DNA of 44,639 nucleotides from Chlorokybus atmophyticus (Eukaryota > Streptophyta > Chlorokybophyceae > Chlorokybales > Chlorokybaceae), in the NCBI GenBank assembly GCA_009103225.1, contig RHPI01002368.1:277397-322035 (forward strand). The letters run 5' to 3'. A model generated the notes under the pieces. That model was not told the DNA's origin, ran no database searches, and saw only the letters and a list, made by a program, of their open reading frames with translations. The position numbers were made by a program, and so were the translations under genes. Shown here piece by piece: positions 30,256-42,235 of the stretch (the stretch's first letter is position 1; the number at the start of each line of letters is the position of its first letter).

Positions 30256-31356
30256 ACAAGAGGCATGGATAGATGGACAACTTGTTTCTTGCTGTTGTTG
30301 TAGTGAGTGGTAATATTTGCGCGCATACTGCTTCGGTTTGACTGACATTTTGTGTATAGAAATGTGTGGCTCTGTCACTGTTTGTGTTGGCGTGTGAAGT
30401 GGTACGTGGTGGTTGTGGCATGCAAGTATTTTCGTTCTTGTTGTTTATGGGGACCTCTATTAAGTCAACCATGTGGGGTGTTCCTTTATCGTCAATCTAG
30501 TATGACTGAAACCCTCCGCTGGTGCATGTCCATACAAACAAGGTTGATGCGGTGTAGATCTTGCAATGAAGGGGCACAACACGCGTTTGCATGGCTGCAA
30601 AAATATGCACAATTCATAGCAAATGAGTAACGTCTCCAGATAGTGGTTGAGACCTTGATCATATTTTATGATGGATCTGCAGCCGCTGCTGCTGCAAACA
30701 CCTCGTTGACTGGGTTGCTATTCCAGCTGTGGTGAGATGATGTAGTGCTTGCCAAGCACTGCTTGGCTTTGTCTACTGCAAGTACACAGATGACGCGGAG
30801 AAGAATTGTCCATGCGTCGTGCGAGCCACGGCAATCATCACAGCGTCACGAATAGCTGGCAGCCAACACCAAAACACACTTGACCACCTAGCTGAATAGC
30901 TATATCACCTAGCTCACTATCAACACTTTCGCTGTGAACCTATCAGTCATCCAAGCATGCGTATGCGTGCGATTATCTGCCCACAGGAGATGCTATCAGT
31001 CCATGTTGTCAACCATGGCAACATCAACACAAGCGCAACTCCCTCTCCCATGTCTCGCACACTCCAGATATGCAGTTACTTGTGCCATGCATGCATGGCA
31101 CATAACTCCATATCTGCTGTCAGCAGCCATTGCAACAGTTGAGTCAACCACAGGCCAGTATGCTAAATCTATGGTCGCCACCTCTAACCAATGCGGAGCA
31201 GTAAATTTTCAGTTGAATGAGGAAGCTACCAACCTGCACACCCATGGAAGCAGAAACAGTGTTGCACAACTGCAGGTGTGGATAGTGTAAGGTGAACAAC
31301 TGTATCTTGCACATAGTCTTTCGCTACAGCACCGTCAGACGCGCTGCAGGCAGCCT
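30256..31356. other. Intergenic between two convergent genes
   Basis: It holds the 3' ends of the FAD-Rieske gene (plus) and the MAPEG gene (minus). I see no further gene and no clear polyadenylation signal. Confidence 0.6.
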
Positions 31357-32693
31357 TCACGCAAGCAGCGACATGCCCAGAGTGATGGACATGTATGATA
31401 GAGTGAACATTGACACCGACCACGCAACTGTGCGGTATGGCTGCACACCGGTTGCATGGAACACCGCTGCGTATACAGGAGAAAACACACAACACACATG
31501 TCAATGCTGCATAAGTTCAAGAGAGAACCAATAGTGGGAATGCTGTGCCGTTACACAATAAGATGGTTGCTCTTACTTGACAGTGTGCGGGTAGCGGCAT
31601 AGAGGTACATCGGAAGGGTCGCAGCTTTAGAGCCCTGGATGAGAACTGTTAGCAGCCCGATGATGAAGTAGAAGGGTAGGCTCTCCAGCAAGTTCTGAAG
31701 CACACGAGTTGTGTCAGCATTTATGAGCCCCTGGTTTTAGTTGCAACAACCAGACAATGATGCACAACGTGTGCAACCACCTCAGTACTGTCAGATAGAG
31801 CTACAAACAGCCAGCACTGCATTGAGCAGTAAGATGAACTCCAATGACAGTATGAGAGGCGCACGCATGGATTGCATACTGCATAATAGCACAGGCACTG
31901 TGGTCGATACACAGTGGTAGAACTGCATGGAAAGCACGCACATCCATTTCGAGCGCAGTTGCAACATCACAGCAGTTTGCAAACAGACACGACCAGCGAT
32001 AACCTGAGCAAGAGGTTCAGTAGAAACATGTCAACAAGTATGTAAGCATACCAGCTGCAGGCGGACAGCGCGGGTGACTGCGGGGCTCTCCATCACCTTC
32101 GCCCCCTTCTTCAGCACGATGTCTTCGGTGTTAGCCATGGCGCCAAGAGAGGTTCTCAGCCGGCCGACATTGAAGGTGACCACAATCTGAAAAAGATATC
32201 GCACATCACTTGCGACGCAATGCGCATGAAACTGCCTATCCAAGCACACCAGCAAAGGGTTTTACATGCAGTCTTTGGCATGCATAACATGTGTCGCTGC
32301 TTCACAGCAGCTTGTTATGAGGGTGGGCATTGCAGAGTTACGCAGATGATGTGAGCTGAGTGCAGCAGAGTGTATGCCAGTGAGGGTGTTCATGAGGCGT
32401 TGATGCTTATCTGCTTACGTATAGCACGACAAGCCACACGGCGGTTTGGGCGTAGGCCTTGAAGCCCGGAGATGAAGTCAGCGCTGCTGATGTCAAGTCA
32501 GCTGGCCTCGTCTGCATGCAAGAACACAGTAAACAGCAGCACCAGGGGCAACCCTCCTCAGCTTGCAGGCTAGGCCTAAACTAAGCAGGCCAGGGCTGCA
32601 GCAGCAAGCACAAGAGCAGCAGCTTACCAGCGCCATAGCAGGGGTGGGAAGGACGGTCAGGGCGGCCGCAGCGACGAGGGTGAGGAGAGCCAT
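31357..32693 (-). CDS. MAPEG-family membrane protein
   Basis: Five exons on the minus strand give 173 residues: 32693-32628, 32511-32419, 32186-32052, 31694-31577, 31466-31357. All junctions are GT-AG and keep the frame. The N-terminus (LLTLVAAAALTVLPTPAMA) is a hydrophobic signal or targeting segment. Four membrane segments follow: about residues 43-62, 100-118, 121-143 and 150-172. The stretch TRAVRLQLNLLESLPFYFII matches the conserved R-x-x-x-N-x-x-E-x-x-P core of MAPEG proteins, and GVQPYRTVAW matches the conserved region before the last helix. The family includes microsomal glutathione S-transferases and leukotriene C4 synthase. The exact substrate is not visible. A membrane glutathione transferase or peroxidase is the plausible role. 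Confidence 0.85.
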
Positions 32694-33699
32694 GGTGTCG
32701 CTACGTACGGGCGCAGAACACTGAATGTCAGCCGGCTGCAATAGTAGCAGCGCTAAGCCTGATTAGGTTGGCCACCCAGCTAGCTTGCAGTTCACAACAC
32801 ACAGCAAGCAATGCGCAGCAGGGGGCAAGCATGCAAGCTGCAAAGCTAGCAGCAGCCAAGTGCTGTGAAGCAAGCTTTCAGACAGATGGGCCTAATCACT
32901 GCGCAGTAGCATTGCAGCAAGCTATGGCCACTTTGACGCAATCAACCAGGCTGCGCAGCTGCGTGCAGTGAGCCGAGACGAAGCCGGCTACGTCAGGCAG
33001 TATGGCCGGCAGACTCGACAGTAGCCAGGTGTTCATGCTCTACTGCTATCACTGTTGGTGTCAGCTGTATTGCATGTGCTGACCGGTGCATTGCGTCCAA
33101 GGGGGAATCAGAACTTGATTCTGAAGTACCTGTCGTCAGTCAATGCAGTGCATTTGCTGCGCATCATGCGACATGGCTAACAGTTCAAAACATGCGAGGA
33201 GGTGAACTGGTTGGGGCTAACATTGCAGCATGAAGCTACGTTGGAGGGTTTCCTAAGTTACCTGATAATCTTGGGCTCAGCCTGTGGCAAGCACGTTGAA
33301 CATGTTAACCGAATTGCACAACATAAAAACAAGTATTATTAGCAAGTAAATGGGTAGTATAAGATCGTTGCATTGCCGATGTTACAAGCATCATTTGTTG
33401 CAATGCAATATTCATATGTATGCATTGTGTGAACATCCGAGTTATGCACACATATTCTGATCAGTTGTTGATGCTTGGTCATGATGACGTGTAGTGTTAT
33501 CGTTGATTGTACAATAGAGTGTTACAATGCTGCAGCTCATATGAGACATGTAAAGCAATACTTGCACACGATGTCTACAACAAGATGTTGCCTTCCGCAG
33601 TAACACCTTTATGTAATGCACATGTGTCATAGAAGTGATTGAGGTTTCATGTTTATGTTTGAGAGAAAGTCATAATGTGTCAATGCATCATAGCGGTCG

Positions 33700-33741
<42 letters not shown>

Positions 33742-34723
33742 AATTGAGTTAAGGATAATTGTCATAATTAAACAATGTTTGACATTTTCTTTTATTTCGT
33801 TACAATTTGCATAATGATATCTTGCATATGACTCATGATTATACTCTTATAAGTATACCCGTACAAATACTGTTTACTGAACTTATAACATCAAAAGAAT
33901 ATGCACCATTTTTTACTTAGCGTATAAGCTTATAAACTTTGCAGTAATTAACGCTATAATGTTGATCATGGAAGCATTTGTCTATCGGTATGCAGCTCAA
34001 TTGCAATGTTTCATTTTTATAACATACATTTTCTCGACATATTAATGGTCTCATGTTAAGGGGAAAATCTAAGCCAATGTATCAATGCTAAATTATAATT
34101 GACGTGTATCTTTCATGTAATCTTAAACATCTCGTACAAAGCAGTATTGATACTAATCACATGCTTGACCATAAGTCACTTCAATATAATTTTACGTAAT
34201 TGGTCAATAGCCGATAGCGCTAGCGCATTACGTTTTTCACCATGTGTCGTCTACGCGTTGTATTCAATTAATATATACATTATTCATAAATCACATGTTG
34301 TCACAGTGATGACCCTCGGCACGCACTTCTCCCTGGCACCTCTTGTGCGCTCACATCACCATTAAGATCGGTCAAACTAGAATAGAGAGTGTCGGTTAGC
34401 GTGACAAGACCCATCGACACCGCTTTTGGGGTCAGCCAATGAGGAGGAAGAGTACTGGCGGCGGCGGACATTGATATCTTCTTTAAGCAAACCCTAGGGA
34501 ATTGGTCAGTAGTAAGTTGCAAGAAAGCGGACTAGCGCGGAAGCGGCGGCGTTCCATTTCAATAATTCCGAAAGCCACAATTAGATTAGGCGAACCGCGT
34601 GCATGCACGCTGCCTTGTGTAAGAGTTGAACTTGTTGTATACCATTTTCCATGCTGCCCTACCATGAGTGCTCTGTATGTCTCTTGTAATATTGTGTTAA
34701 CCTCTTGGCGTGGCCTCCGCCCT
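32694..34723. other. AT-rich intergenic with (CA)n at 33704-33736
   Basis: This stretch lies upstream of the MAPEG gene. No open frame with a recognisable domain is present. The composition turns GC-richer after about 34310, with AGCCAATGAGGAG at about 34434, a CCAAT-like word. Confidence 0.6.
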
Positions 34724-34727
34724 GTTG

Positions 34728-34806
34728 TGTCACAGCCCACTCGACCACAAAAGACTTGGTGGTTTTATGGTCGATTTATGGTACTTTAATGTACCTTCCC
34801 GTTACA
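34728..34806 (-). repeat. TRIM terminal repeat (3' LTR on the minus strand)
   Basis: 79 bp; differs from the other copy by a few substitutions (GG/TC after CTTGGT, C/A in GGTAMTTTAATG) and a small indel. Confidence 0.85.
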
Positions 34807-34952
34807 TTGCCCCCCACTTAAGAACGCTGACGTCCTCGGCAGCTGGCTCGCATCAGCTGGGGAATCATCCCAGGGGTCTGATTAGGGTAGGTCACCGGCC
34901 CCACCACCCAAGGACCGGTAAATATAGGCCCATACCGGTCAACGCGCGCATA

Positions 34953-35021
34953 TGTGTATATAGCTATATATATGTATATATATATGTATATATATGTATA
35001 TACATGTATATAGCTATATTG
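34953..35021. repeat. TATATG/TATA microsatellite inside the TRIM
   Basis: An alternating TA/TG tract of about 69 bp, flanked by TATAGCTATA at both ends. Confidence 0.85.
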
Positions 35022-35248
35022 CGCGCCGCTGCCGGCCCCACGGGTCGCGTCGCCGCGATAGGCAGGTCGCGCCCTGCCGCGCCGACTGAACTGGTCAGGT
35101 TGGCGCGATTGCCATTAGGCAAGTCGCGACCCATCGATGATGGCACTTATAGAGTGACCATTTACGATGTTATTGGATCGAGAAACAACGACTGCGAAAT
35201 TCGTGTGCAAGGCAGGAATCGAACCCGGGTCTCAAGCTCCGATACCAA

Positions 35249-35326
35249 TGTCACAGCCCACTCGACCACAAAAGACTTGGTTCTTTTATGGTCGATTGTG
35301 GTAATTTAATGTACCTTCCCGTTACA
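35249..35326 (-). repeat. TRIM terminal repeat (5' LTR on the minus strand)
   Basis: 78 bp. The tRNA-iMet-like primer site lies immediately inside it at 35236-35247. Confidence 0.85.
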
Positions 35327-35739
35327 CGTTGCCTGCGAACTGCATCCTTCCCTGTCTAGCACGATACTTTGCATGCCTTTCACAACCACAGTCACGGTCG
35401 TAGGCATCCATTAGCTTGCTGTTGGGTGAGTGCTTGCAGCACATTGACTCGCTTCACTTAGCAAACTTAAGTTACGCATGAACATACTTTTATGATTGCT
35501 GTGTGCTCATCCACATTCAACAAGGAGCTTGTTGACTTGCAACTTGCTCCACAGAACTTAGTCATCACTTAAGGTGTTTGTGTTTGTTTTGCCTTGTTCT
35601 TGTTCTTTGCGTGCGTGTGCATGTGCTCTGGGGTCAGAGGCTCAACTGGGGAACTCGACAAGCAAGAACACACAGAGGGTGAAGGCGAGCCGATCCTGCT
35701 ACCACGTTAGCAAACTTCACTCCAGCACCTCCCTTTTTT
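35327..35739. other. No gene recognised between the TRIM and Gypsy-3
   Basis: I looked for a 5' LTR matching 44041 onward and saw none. This stretch may hold the unrecognised start of Gypsy-3. Confidence 0.4.
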
Positions 35740-35879
35740 ATGGTTGAAGGAGTGGGTTACCACGATCCCACCAGTCATTGCAACCTTTCGACGTTCAGTT
35801 CCAAAAGCGAGGAAGACATGGTTGCCCCTAGCGGCCACCGAGGCAGCAACGGAAGCAGCGGCAGCGGAGGGAAGCTGGT

Positions 35880-37010
35880 CTTCACTAGAGCAACAAACTC
35901 CATCTCATAAAAGGACTGGCTCATCCGCTTCGACTCCATCGTCCTAACGGTAAAGGTACAAGCCCGGGACAGCTGGGATGACAAGCGGAAGTTCATCCTC
36001 GAAGCGGAGTACCTGGATGACGTCGCAGTAACTGTGTGACATGTGGTCGCCTCTGCACACGAGCTACTTGAAGACGAGATACTGTTTCGCTCAAGCTCCA
36101 TTTTCAATCCCACCATCTCTGCTGCGGAACGATGGAATGCTCCACGCGCGTTGCCCCAAGCTGCTGTTCGCGTCACGCGAGCACCACCATCCACCCACGC
36201 GGAGGATACTAACACCAGCGGCAATGCCTCGGGCACTACTGCCACCATTAGACCTTTTCTGCCTTCAGTAATTCAGGAGGACGAGACCAATAAAGCTTAT
36301 GGCCAGCGATGCAGCACAGCTATCGCCGCCTACGCCCTCACTTTAGCAGAAGCCTCTCCTGCCACAGCATCCCCGCGGCTTGTCATTCACTAGCCGCGGC
36401 AAATGTCCCCACCCTAGCAGCACTCCCACCATGGGCAGACTTGGTCCCTCGACTGAACCAGCGTTTTCCCGCCTACACTGTTAAAAAATGAAGCGCAAGA
36501 TCCCATCAAGCTGAGAAGGATGCCGAAGGAGACGCCAATCCATCCACGAGCGCATCGCTAATCTGGTTGAGGACACCACCCTTAACGAGATGCCGGTCCT
36601 CAACCCCTATTATTTGGCACGGATGTACGTAAAAACCTCAATCCGCCTCTGGGCAGGCATGTGAAGGCGGACTTGTGCGACGAAGCCAATTTTACCATGT
36701 ACCGGACATACATGCGCGCTGTGTATTGGCATGAAGATTTGGTCAAAGAGCACGCTGCGCTTGAAATCAGCGGCCTCGCGCATCGCACAAGCGGCCCAAG
36801 CCCCGCCTCCGCCTCTGCACCTCCCAAGCACACTCGCTCCGCCCATGCCGTCGTGCGAGTAGAGAAAGGGGCGGCCCCTCTCAAACACGCCACAGGTGCG
36901 GCAAATAGGGGCACTTCATTCGAGTATGTCCAATGCCACACGCTGACGCCCTCTGCAACCACTACGCCATGGAGGGATATCATGATGATAATGATGAAAT
37001 GATCTGGAGA
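35880..37010 (+). pseudogene. gag: Gypsy-3 Gag remnants with a mutated zinc knuckle
   Basis: Fragments in shifting frames read RDSWDDKRKFILEAEYLDD (about 35960), HELLEDEILFRSSSIF (about 36060) and MYRTYMRAVYWHEDLVKEHA (about 36697), plausible parts of a Gag core. At 36888-36929 a CX2CX4HX4C zinc knuckle is recognisable, but its first Cys codon is CGC (Arg) and a TAG (36906-36908) lies in the middle. The gene is dead. Confidence 0.65.
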
Positions 37011-37059
37011 TCGTTTGTTACACGCTGCCTTCAGAGCTGCGAGAAGCTCTGAAGGCAAA

Positions 37060-38720
37060 AAGCTCTCTAGTCGGCACTGGCGCTGACTACAACAACAACG
37101 ACAAGTGGAAAGGCAAGGGTCAGGCCGGCCCCTCCGGCAGCGGTAAAACCGTGGGCAAGCCCAAAATGGCCTCCATCGTCCGAGGCACCACCAGCCTACA
37201 TGGTGAGCATGATGGGCTTCTCGCAAAAGTCAAGGATTTACGCAGATACAGAGATGAGCTGGAAGACCTCTTCAATTGCGATCAGAATAATGCACTGCCA
37301 CCCGCTTCACACGATCCGAGGGTGCAGCGCGTCGCTCCCCTCCTCCCTCGCCCCATCGCTAACCGCCTCACCCACCTCCAAGCCGGTCTCCTTTTCCACT
37401 ATCGCGACGGCCACGGGCTGGTCCATGCACAGCTAAAACCACCCCAGCTCGCGCACTGAAGCAGCTTTAAAAGCAACGACAAGCTGAGTGGCGCGCAGAT
37501 GTTCACTATACGCCCACTACGGGCCCATTGCAGTTGAACCGCCAGATTTGCAGGAGCTCCATCAAGCTGCGTGGCAAAACACATTACAAGCTGTTCGCCA
37601 CTAACCCCGTTGGCTGGCACCTTTACCTCCCTCCAACACGGGAATCTTTCTTTCTGTTAAAGGGCACCCGCATCGATGGGGTCACTCACAAACAAAATGG
37701 CGCAACCTGGTCAGGAGCTGCAACCCATATCAAGACTTGTTAAAGGATGATGAGAAACTTTTGGATTGGACCTATAAATTTACTAGGCAGGTGGCTCTGG
37801 CCTACAGCCCCGCACCCCTCACCCCAGCCGATGGGGCAGTCCTTAACGCCCAGATCAAAAAGACGATGAAAGTGTGCAGCCATTAATTGACAACCCATAC
37901 CACCGCACCAGGTTTGACCTTCATGATGATTTTGAGGACGATCTGGCTAGGGCTCTGGAACACCTACCTCTTTGCACTATAGCCAATGCTTACTTTTGGG
38001 CGCTCAACCTCACTGATCACGCTTATCTCGTTGCTCAAGACACGCTACACCTTGCTAAGCATCAATAACTGAGTGCCATAATGGCACGTCTGCAGCTGCT
38101 ACTGGCAAAACACCTGGCCAGCATAGGCAACGCTGCTCCACTGCAGCCCCTTTACCCGCTGCAAATGCCGGGCCTCCCACTCACGTCAGACGAGTCAGCA
38201 ATGTATCAGCACTGGTGTGATGAGATTGACAAAGTTGAGGCCCTTTGGGATGCTCGTGAAGCGGAGCAACACTAGGCAAAGATTGCCATTTAGGCAGATG
38301 TGCCCCCTTGACACTGGAGCCGGAAACCGCGAGTTATAAGAGCAACGGCATCACCGTGTTCGCAACACCCCTTGGCCCTTAGTTTGGCCAACTCCTGATA
38401 ATGTTGAGCGCATGGCGCAGCAAGCGCTGGCCACATAGCAAGCCGACCCAATCCTGGGCGTGCATCAGGACCACATTCTTGCAGATGAGGAGTCATGCAG
38501 TCTGGAACACGCCATCACGGAAGGGGTGCGCGAGCTGTTTAACTCACTGCACCTTTTTGCAGCTGTTCGAGCCCTGTCCACTAAGCGGCATATACATTTG
38601 AACGAAGCCTTGGACCTGCGCGACTGCGTAATACATCGGGTGCTTGACAGCTTGCGCATGCGCTCAAATCGCAATTACGAGCCGCTCAATGAGCTGTCAG
38701 CATTAATGGAGCGATGACTG
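37060..38720 (+). pseudogene. Gypsy-3 unknown coding-like segment
   Basis: Several protein-like pieces follow one another with frame changes: SLHGEHDGLLAKVKDLRRYR (about 37190), WHLYLPPTRESFFLLKG (about 37615), FDDFEDD-like and LALEHLPLCTIANAYFWALN-like stretches (about 37920-38010) and LHLFAAVRALSTKRHIHL (about 38550). 37874-38275 keeps one frame, broken by a single TAA. I do not recognise the domain. It could be an extra Gag-Pol spacer protein or host-derived sequence. Confidence 0.4.
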
Positions 38721-39042
38721 ATTATCTTGGCCACACGGCCTCACATGTACCCCCCAAATTCTGCGGACCCACAGCAATCAGTGTTTGATTTCACACCTCT
38801 CGCGTTGCTGCACCACACAAGAGCGCAATTTGAGGAACAGGCACGTGAGCTGGCATTGTATTTGGAATATGTCAGCAGGCACCCTTGCCTACACCCCCTT
38901 CACCGCCGGTTCCATGGGCAATGCCCACACCAATTGGAGCCAATGACTTGCAGCAGATGCTTGGCGATGCACCAGCTACTTACACACGAGCTGCGAATGT
39001 ATACACGAGAATCTGCAGAATGATGGCGAGAAGGCTCAAGCC

Positions 39043-39994
39043 ATGGCAGCACATGTAAAGGAGAAGCCAATAGCCTTTCATGCAACAACAGATGGTGAGT
39101 CAGCTGGTTGGGTGCTGGACTCAAGTTGCACGAGGCATATGACCGAGGAGCGGTGGAGGTTGGCTGAGTACAAAGTCTTAAAGAAGCCTATTAAGGTGAA
39201 GCTCAAGAGCGCGGTGGAGCTTGCAGTTGGCGTTGGAACGGCCAAGATTATGAGCAAGGTTAGAGGCGCGGTGAGGCAAGTATCATTGAAGAAGGTGTTG
39301 TATGTCCCGGGGCTAGCAGCTAACCTATCTTCTGTGCGCATTGCGGCTAGAACAGGCGCTGTCACAATGATTAATGGGGATATAGGCAACGTTGTGCTGG
39401 ATGGTGTCGCACAAATGGTTGGCATTAACAATGCAGGATTCTACTACATTAGCGAAGCCCTTAAGGGTGCGAAGCCGCACAAGAAGATTGCAGATGTGGA
39501 GGTGTCAAAGTCTGCATCGGTTGCGAAGCAGAAGTCCAAAATGATGCCTGGAGCTCAAGCTGGAGCTGTAAAGACGGCTGGAAAGGGAACGGTTGCTCGG
39601 GTGAAGGTTGCTGGTGAAGGCAACAAGAAGGGGGGAAAGAAGGTTCCGGAGCCCGTGGGAGCTGAAAGAGCAAGTGGCGTTAGCAAGGAGAAGGAGGAGA
39701 AGCATGGTGGAATTGTGCAGAGAGGAGTGCATGACGTTGCCAGAGGAGCACGTTGCAGCACAAGCAGGAGACAGCATGAAGGACCATGTGAGCTACAATA
39801 AAGGTTTGCAGGTGATGAGCTTCAAGGAGGCGCTCATAAGAGGAGTGGGGAGCATGTTGAAGATGGTGACTACCAAGAAGAAGACTAAAAGATGTGAAGT
39901 GAAGCATTCCAAGCTGCCTGAGTGGGAGTGTTACAAGTTGGCTTGCATAGTTGCATTGTTTAGTGCATATTATGGACAAGTTCGGTTAGCTTGA
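39043..39994 (+). pseudogene. Copia-like protease/Gag-pre-integrase fragment
   Basis: The frame from 39043 reads WVLDSSCTRHMTEE, which corresponds to the Copia-type retropepsin signature (usually DSGA followed by a conserved His). It is followed by VLYVPGLAANLSSVRIAA and GFYYISEA, typical of the protease end and the pre-integrase region. The active-site Gly is Ser. The rest is a Lys/Ala/Gly-rich tail, and a frame change occurs near 39610-39800. Such Copia sequence is foreign to a Gypsy element, so it is probably a separate, truncated insertion. Confidence 0.65.
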
Positions 39995-40656
39995 AATGGC
40001 TAAGTTCTTAGTGTACTAGTGGTTATGATATAAGGACTGATATCGAGCAGTTGTGAGCCCAGTGGCCAATATCTGAGCAGTGTGCAACGCGGAATGTGAG
40101 CAAGCCCAAAGACTCCGGGCTTGGCTAAATCAGGCGCAGGCTGGCGCAGCCCATAGCTTTAAAAGAATGGCAAGAACTCAGTGTGTGATTAATCTTATGG
40201 CGCGTGGCTTAGCTTATTAAAAAGCGCGTGACGCTAGCTACATGGCAAGACTTACAGCGCCGCATGTAGCTAAGTATAGCTTACGTGGTGCTAGAATAAA
40301 CGTGTGTAAAGACTGGCGGGGTACAAAAGCTCATAAACTTATAGTAATCTAAGCTTGTTGTGCGTGCTCATGCTCGTGGTTTAGCATGTGTGTGTATCAT
40401 TGTTTGCACCAGCTCCATGCATGTGTAGTAGTTTGTCCCAATCTCAACTACGACAATCTGCAACGTATGCAACCATTCATAAGCCTAAACCTTACCACAG
40501 CCGCCGCGTGAAGCGCAACTTCGATAAAGTGTGTACACACACAATATGTAAGTGCAATTCATTAATTGCATTAGGTAAGCATTGAACTTTTTACTGTGAT
40601 GGTATTTGTAATAATATTTTCAATTATTGGATAACTACGATGAACTACTGGTATTG
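39995..40656. other. Non-coding stretch after the Copia fragment
   Basis: No domain is visible. It may contain LTR sequence of the Copia-like insert, but no matching second copy exists in the window. Confidence 0.4.
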
Positions 40657-40876
40657 TCAAGGCGAGTTGGATGGTATGATGCAACTAGGGCCGAGAGCTA
40701 CTTGGTCGAGCCATGGACCAGAACATGATATGGTTGCTGCAGACCTGCTTGGCCTTTAACACATGAACACATGAACACATCAAGGCGAGTTGGATAGTAT
40801 GATGCAACTAGGGCCGAGAGCTACTTGGTCGAGCCATGGACCAGAACATGATATGGTTGCTGCAGACATGCTTGGC
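40657..40876 (+). repeat. 97-bp direct duplication with a 26-bp spacer
   Basis: 40657-40753 and 40780-40876 are the same 97 bp with two differences. The spacer holds a doubled ACACATGA word. The duplication lies exactly where Gypsy-3 sequence resumes after the Copia-like insert. Confidence 0.85.
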
Positions 40877-40959
40877 TCTATTGGCCACATCAACCACGCC
40901 GGCCAAACATTAGAGGGGAGAGCATGCAAAATTGAGGGACCCACCATTCGTCTCCATGG

Positions 40960-42235
40960 CTGTTCACGGCGTCGAGTTTGAAGCACTTGAGGAAGCACTT
41001 GATATCCCTCACAGCTACAAACCAGAGCAAGAAGGTTGGCGCATTGGCTATATGGCTTCGGCAACATCGAGGACAAGTTAAAGTCCCTCCTTAAGGTGCA
41101 AAAGACACAGTTTGCACATTTATTCAAAAATTTGGGCAAGTGCAACTTCCATGAGATTACAATTAAGTTAGACACTCCCGGTCCCATCTTCCACGTGCAG
41201 CACCCACTGGCCAAGGTCGAGATGGAGCTCACGGAGACCAACTGCAAGAAGCTGCTGGACTCAGTGAGGAAGCAGCACCCAGCACACAATATGCAGCCGC
41301 CACTGTCATGCGCCTGAAGAAGGAGGAGCAAGGACAGAGACGCAGCGACGCATGTGCGGCGACTATTGCAACATCAACAACCACGCTGTGCTGGATGGCT
41401 CCCGCATGTACACACCCGGTAAGATCTTCGGCAGCGTTGGCACCTGCAGGTACTTTTTCGGTGTTGGATATGCGCTCTGAATTGTATCAAATAGGCATTA
41501 AGGCGGAGGACAAGTGCAAGACCGCTTTCCGAGGCAATCGGACACTGTATTAGTGGATATGCCCTTCGGACTAAACAATGCACCTGCTGTCTTCCAACAC
41601 GTGATGGACAGAACTTCTTATGACCACAACTCAAGGTGCTACATCGATATCCTCATCTCCAGCCACACTGCCGAAGCGCACTTGCAGCACATCAATGAGG
41701 TGTTGCACACATTAAAGGAGCACGGGCTCACATCACACCCTGAGAAGTGTACCTTCCTTGCTAACAAGATTCCATACCTCGGCCACATCATTGTCCCCAA
41801 CGGAGGGATGGTGCAACAGGCAAAAGTGGATGCGTTGATAAAAGTGCCACCTCCCACGGACATCTCGCATCTGCGTGCCTTCCTTGGTCTTGCCACCTAT
41901 TATGGTCGGTTCGCGCTCATTTTTGCCAAGTTGGCCAACCTTTCAATGACCTACGAAAGAAAGCCATCACTTGGCATTGGGGTGAAGCAGAGCAACAAGC
42001 CTTTAAGGTGCTGAAAGGTCACTTGCAGACAGCCCCCATCTTGGCTCGCCCTGATTACCGCAAGCCCTTTATACTCCACATAGACCGCCGGGTTGGGTTG
42101 GGTGCGGTGTTATGCCAGAAGAACACCAAGGGCAAGGAACAAGTCAATGCCTACGCCAATCGGAGTAATAACGCGGCAGAAGCTAACTACAGCAATTACG
42201 AAGGGGAGCACCTGGTAGCTGTTTACGCTATTTAG
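40960..42235 (+). pseudogene. pol: Gypsy-3 reverse transcriptase and RNase H (part)
   Basis: Frames change repeatedly. Recognisable blocks are a pre-RT region (TIKLDTPGPIFHVQHPL, about 41158), FSVLDMRSELYQIGIKAEDK (about 41455), MPFGLNNAPAVFQHVMD (about 41560), LRAFLGLATYYGRFA (about 41870) and RNase H PFILHIDRRVGLGAVLCQ then YSNYEGEHLVAVYA. The catalytic YIDD box reads YIDILISS (41640 onward): one Asp codon has been deleted in frame, which alone would abolish polymerase activity. Confidence 0.85.

Larger units (their letters stand above)
34728..35326 (-). mobile_element. TRIM: miniature terminal-repeat retrotransposon
   Basis: Near-identical direct repeats of 79 bp (34728-34806) and 78 bp (35249-35326) begin TGTCACAG and end GTTACA on the plus strand. 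On the minus strand, just inside the first-encountered repeat, lies TGGTATCGGAGC, one base from the classic tRNA-iMet primer site TGGTATCAGAGC. It is followed by a T-arm-like CCCGGGTTCGATTCC. At the other end, next to the second repeat, the minus strand reads AGTGGGGGGCAA, a polypurine tract. Flanks are TGTTG and CGTTG, a near-perfect 5-bp duplication. The interior is non-coding and holds a TATATG microsatellite. It must be moved by proteins of another element. Confidence 0.85.

Noticed and set aside
34051-34727. 5' LTR of Gypsy-3 upstream of the TRIM
   Set aside because: No similarity to 44041-44620 could be seen, so I did not call it.
35211-35247. A tRNA gene or tRNA-like T-arm and CCA end next to the TRIM repeat
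   Set aside because: No cloverleaf can be completed on either strand. The sequence fits a primer-binding site complementary to tRNA-iMet, directly adjacent to a terminal repeat.
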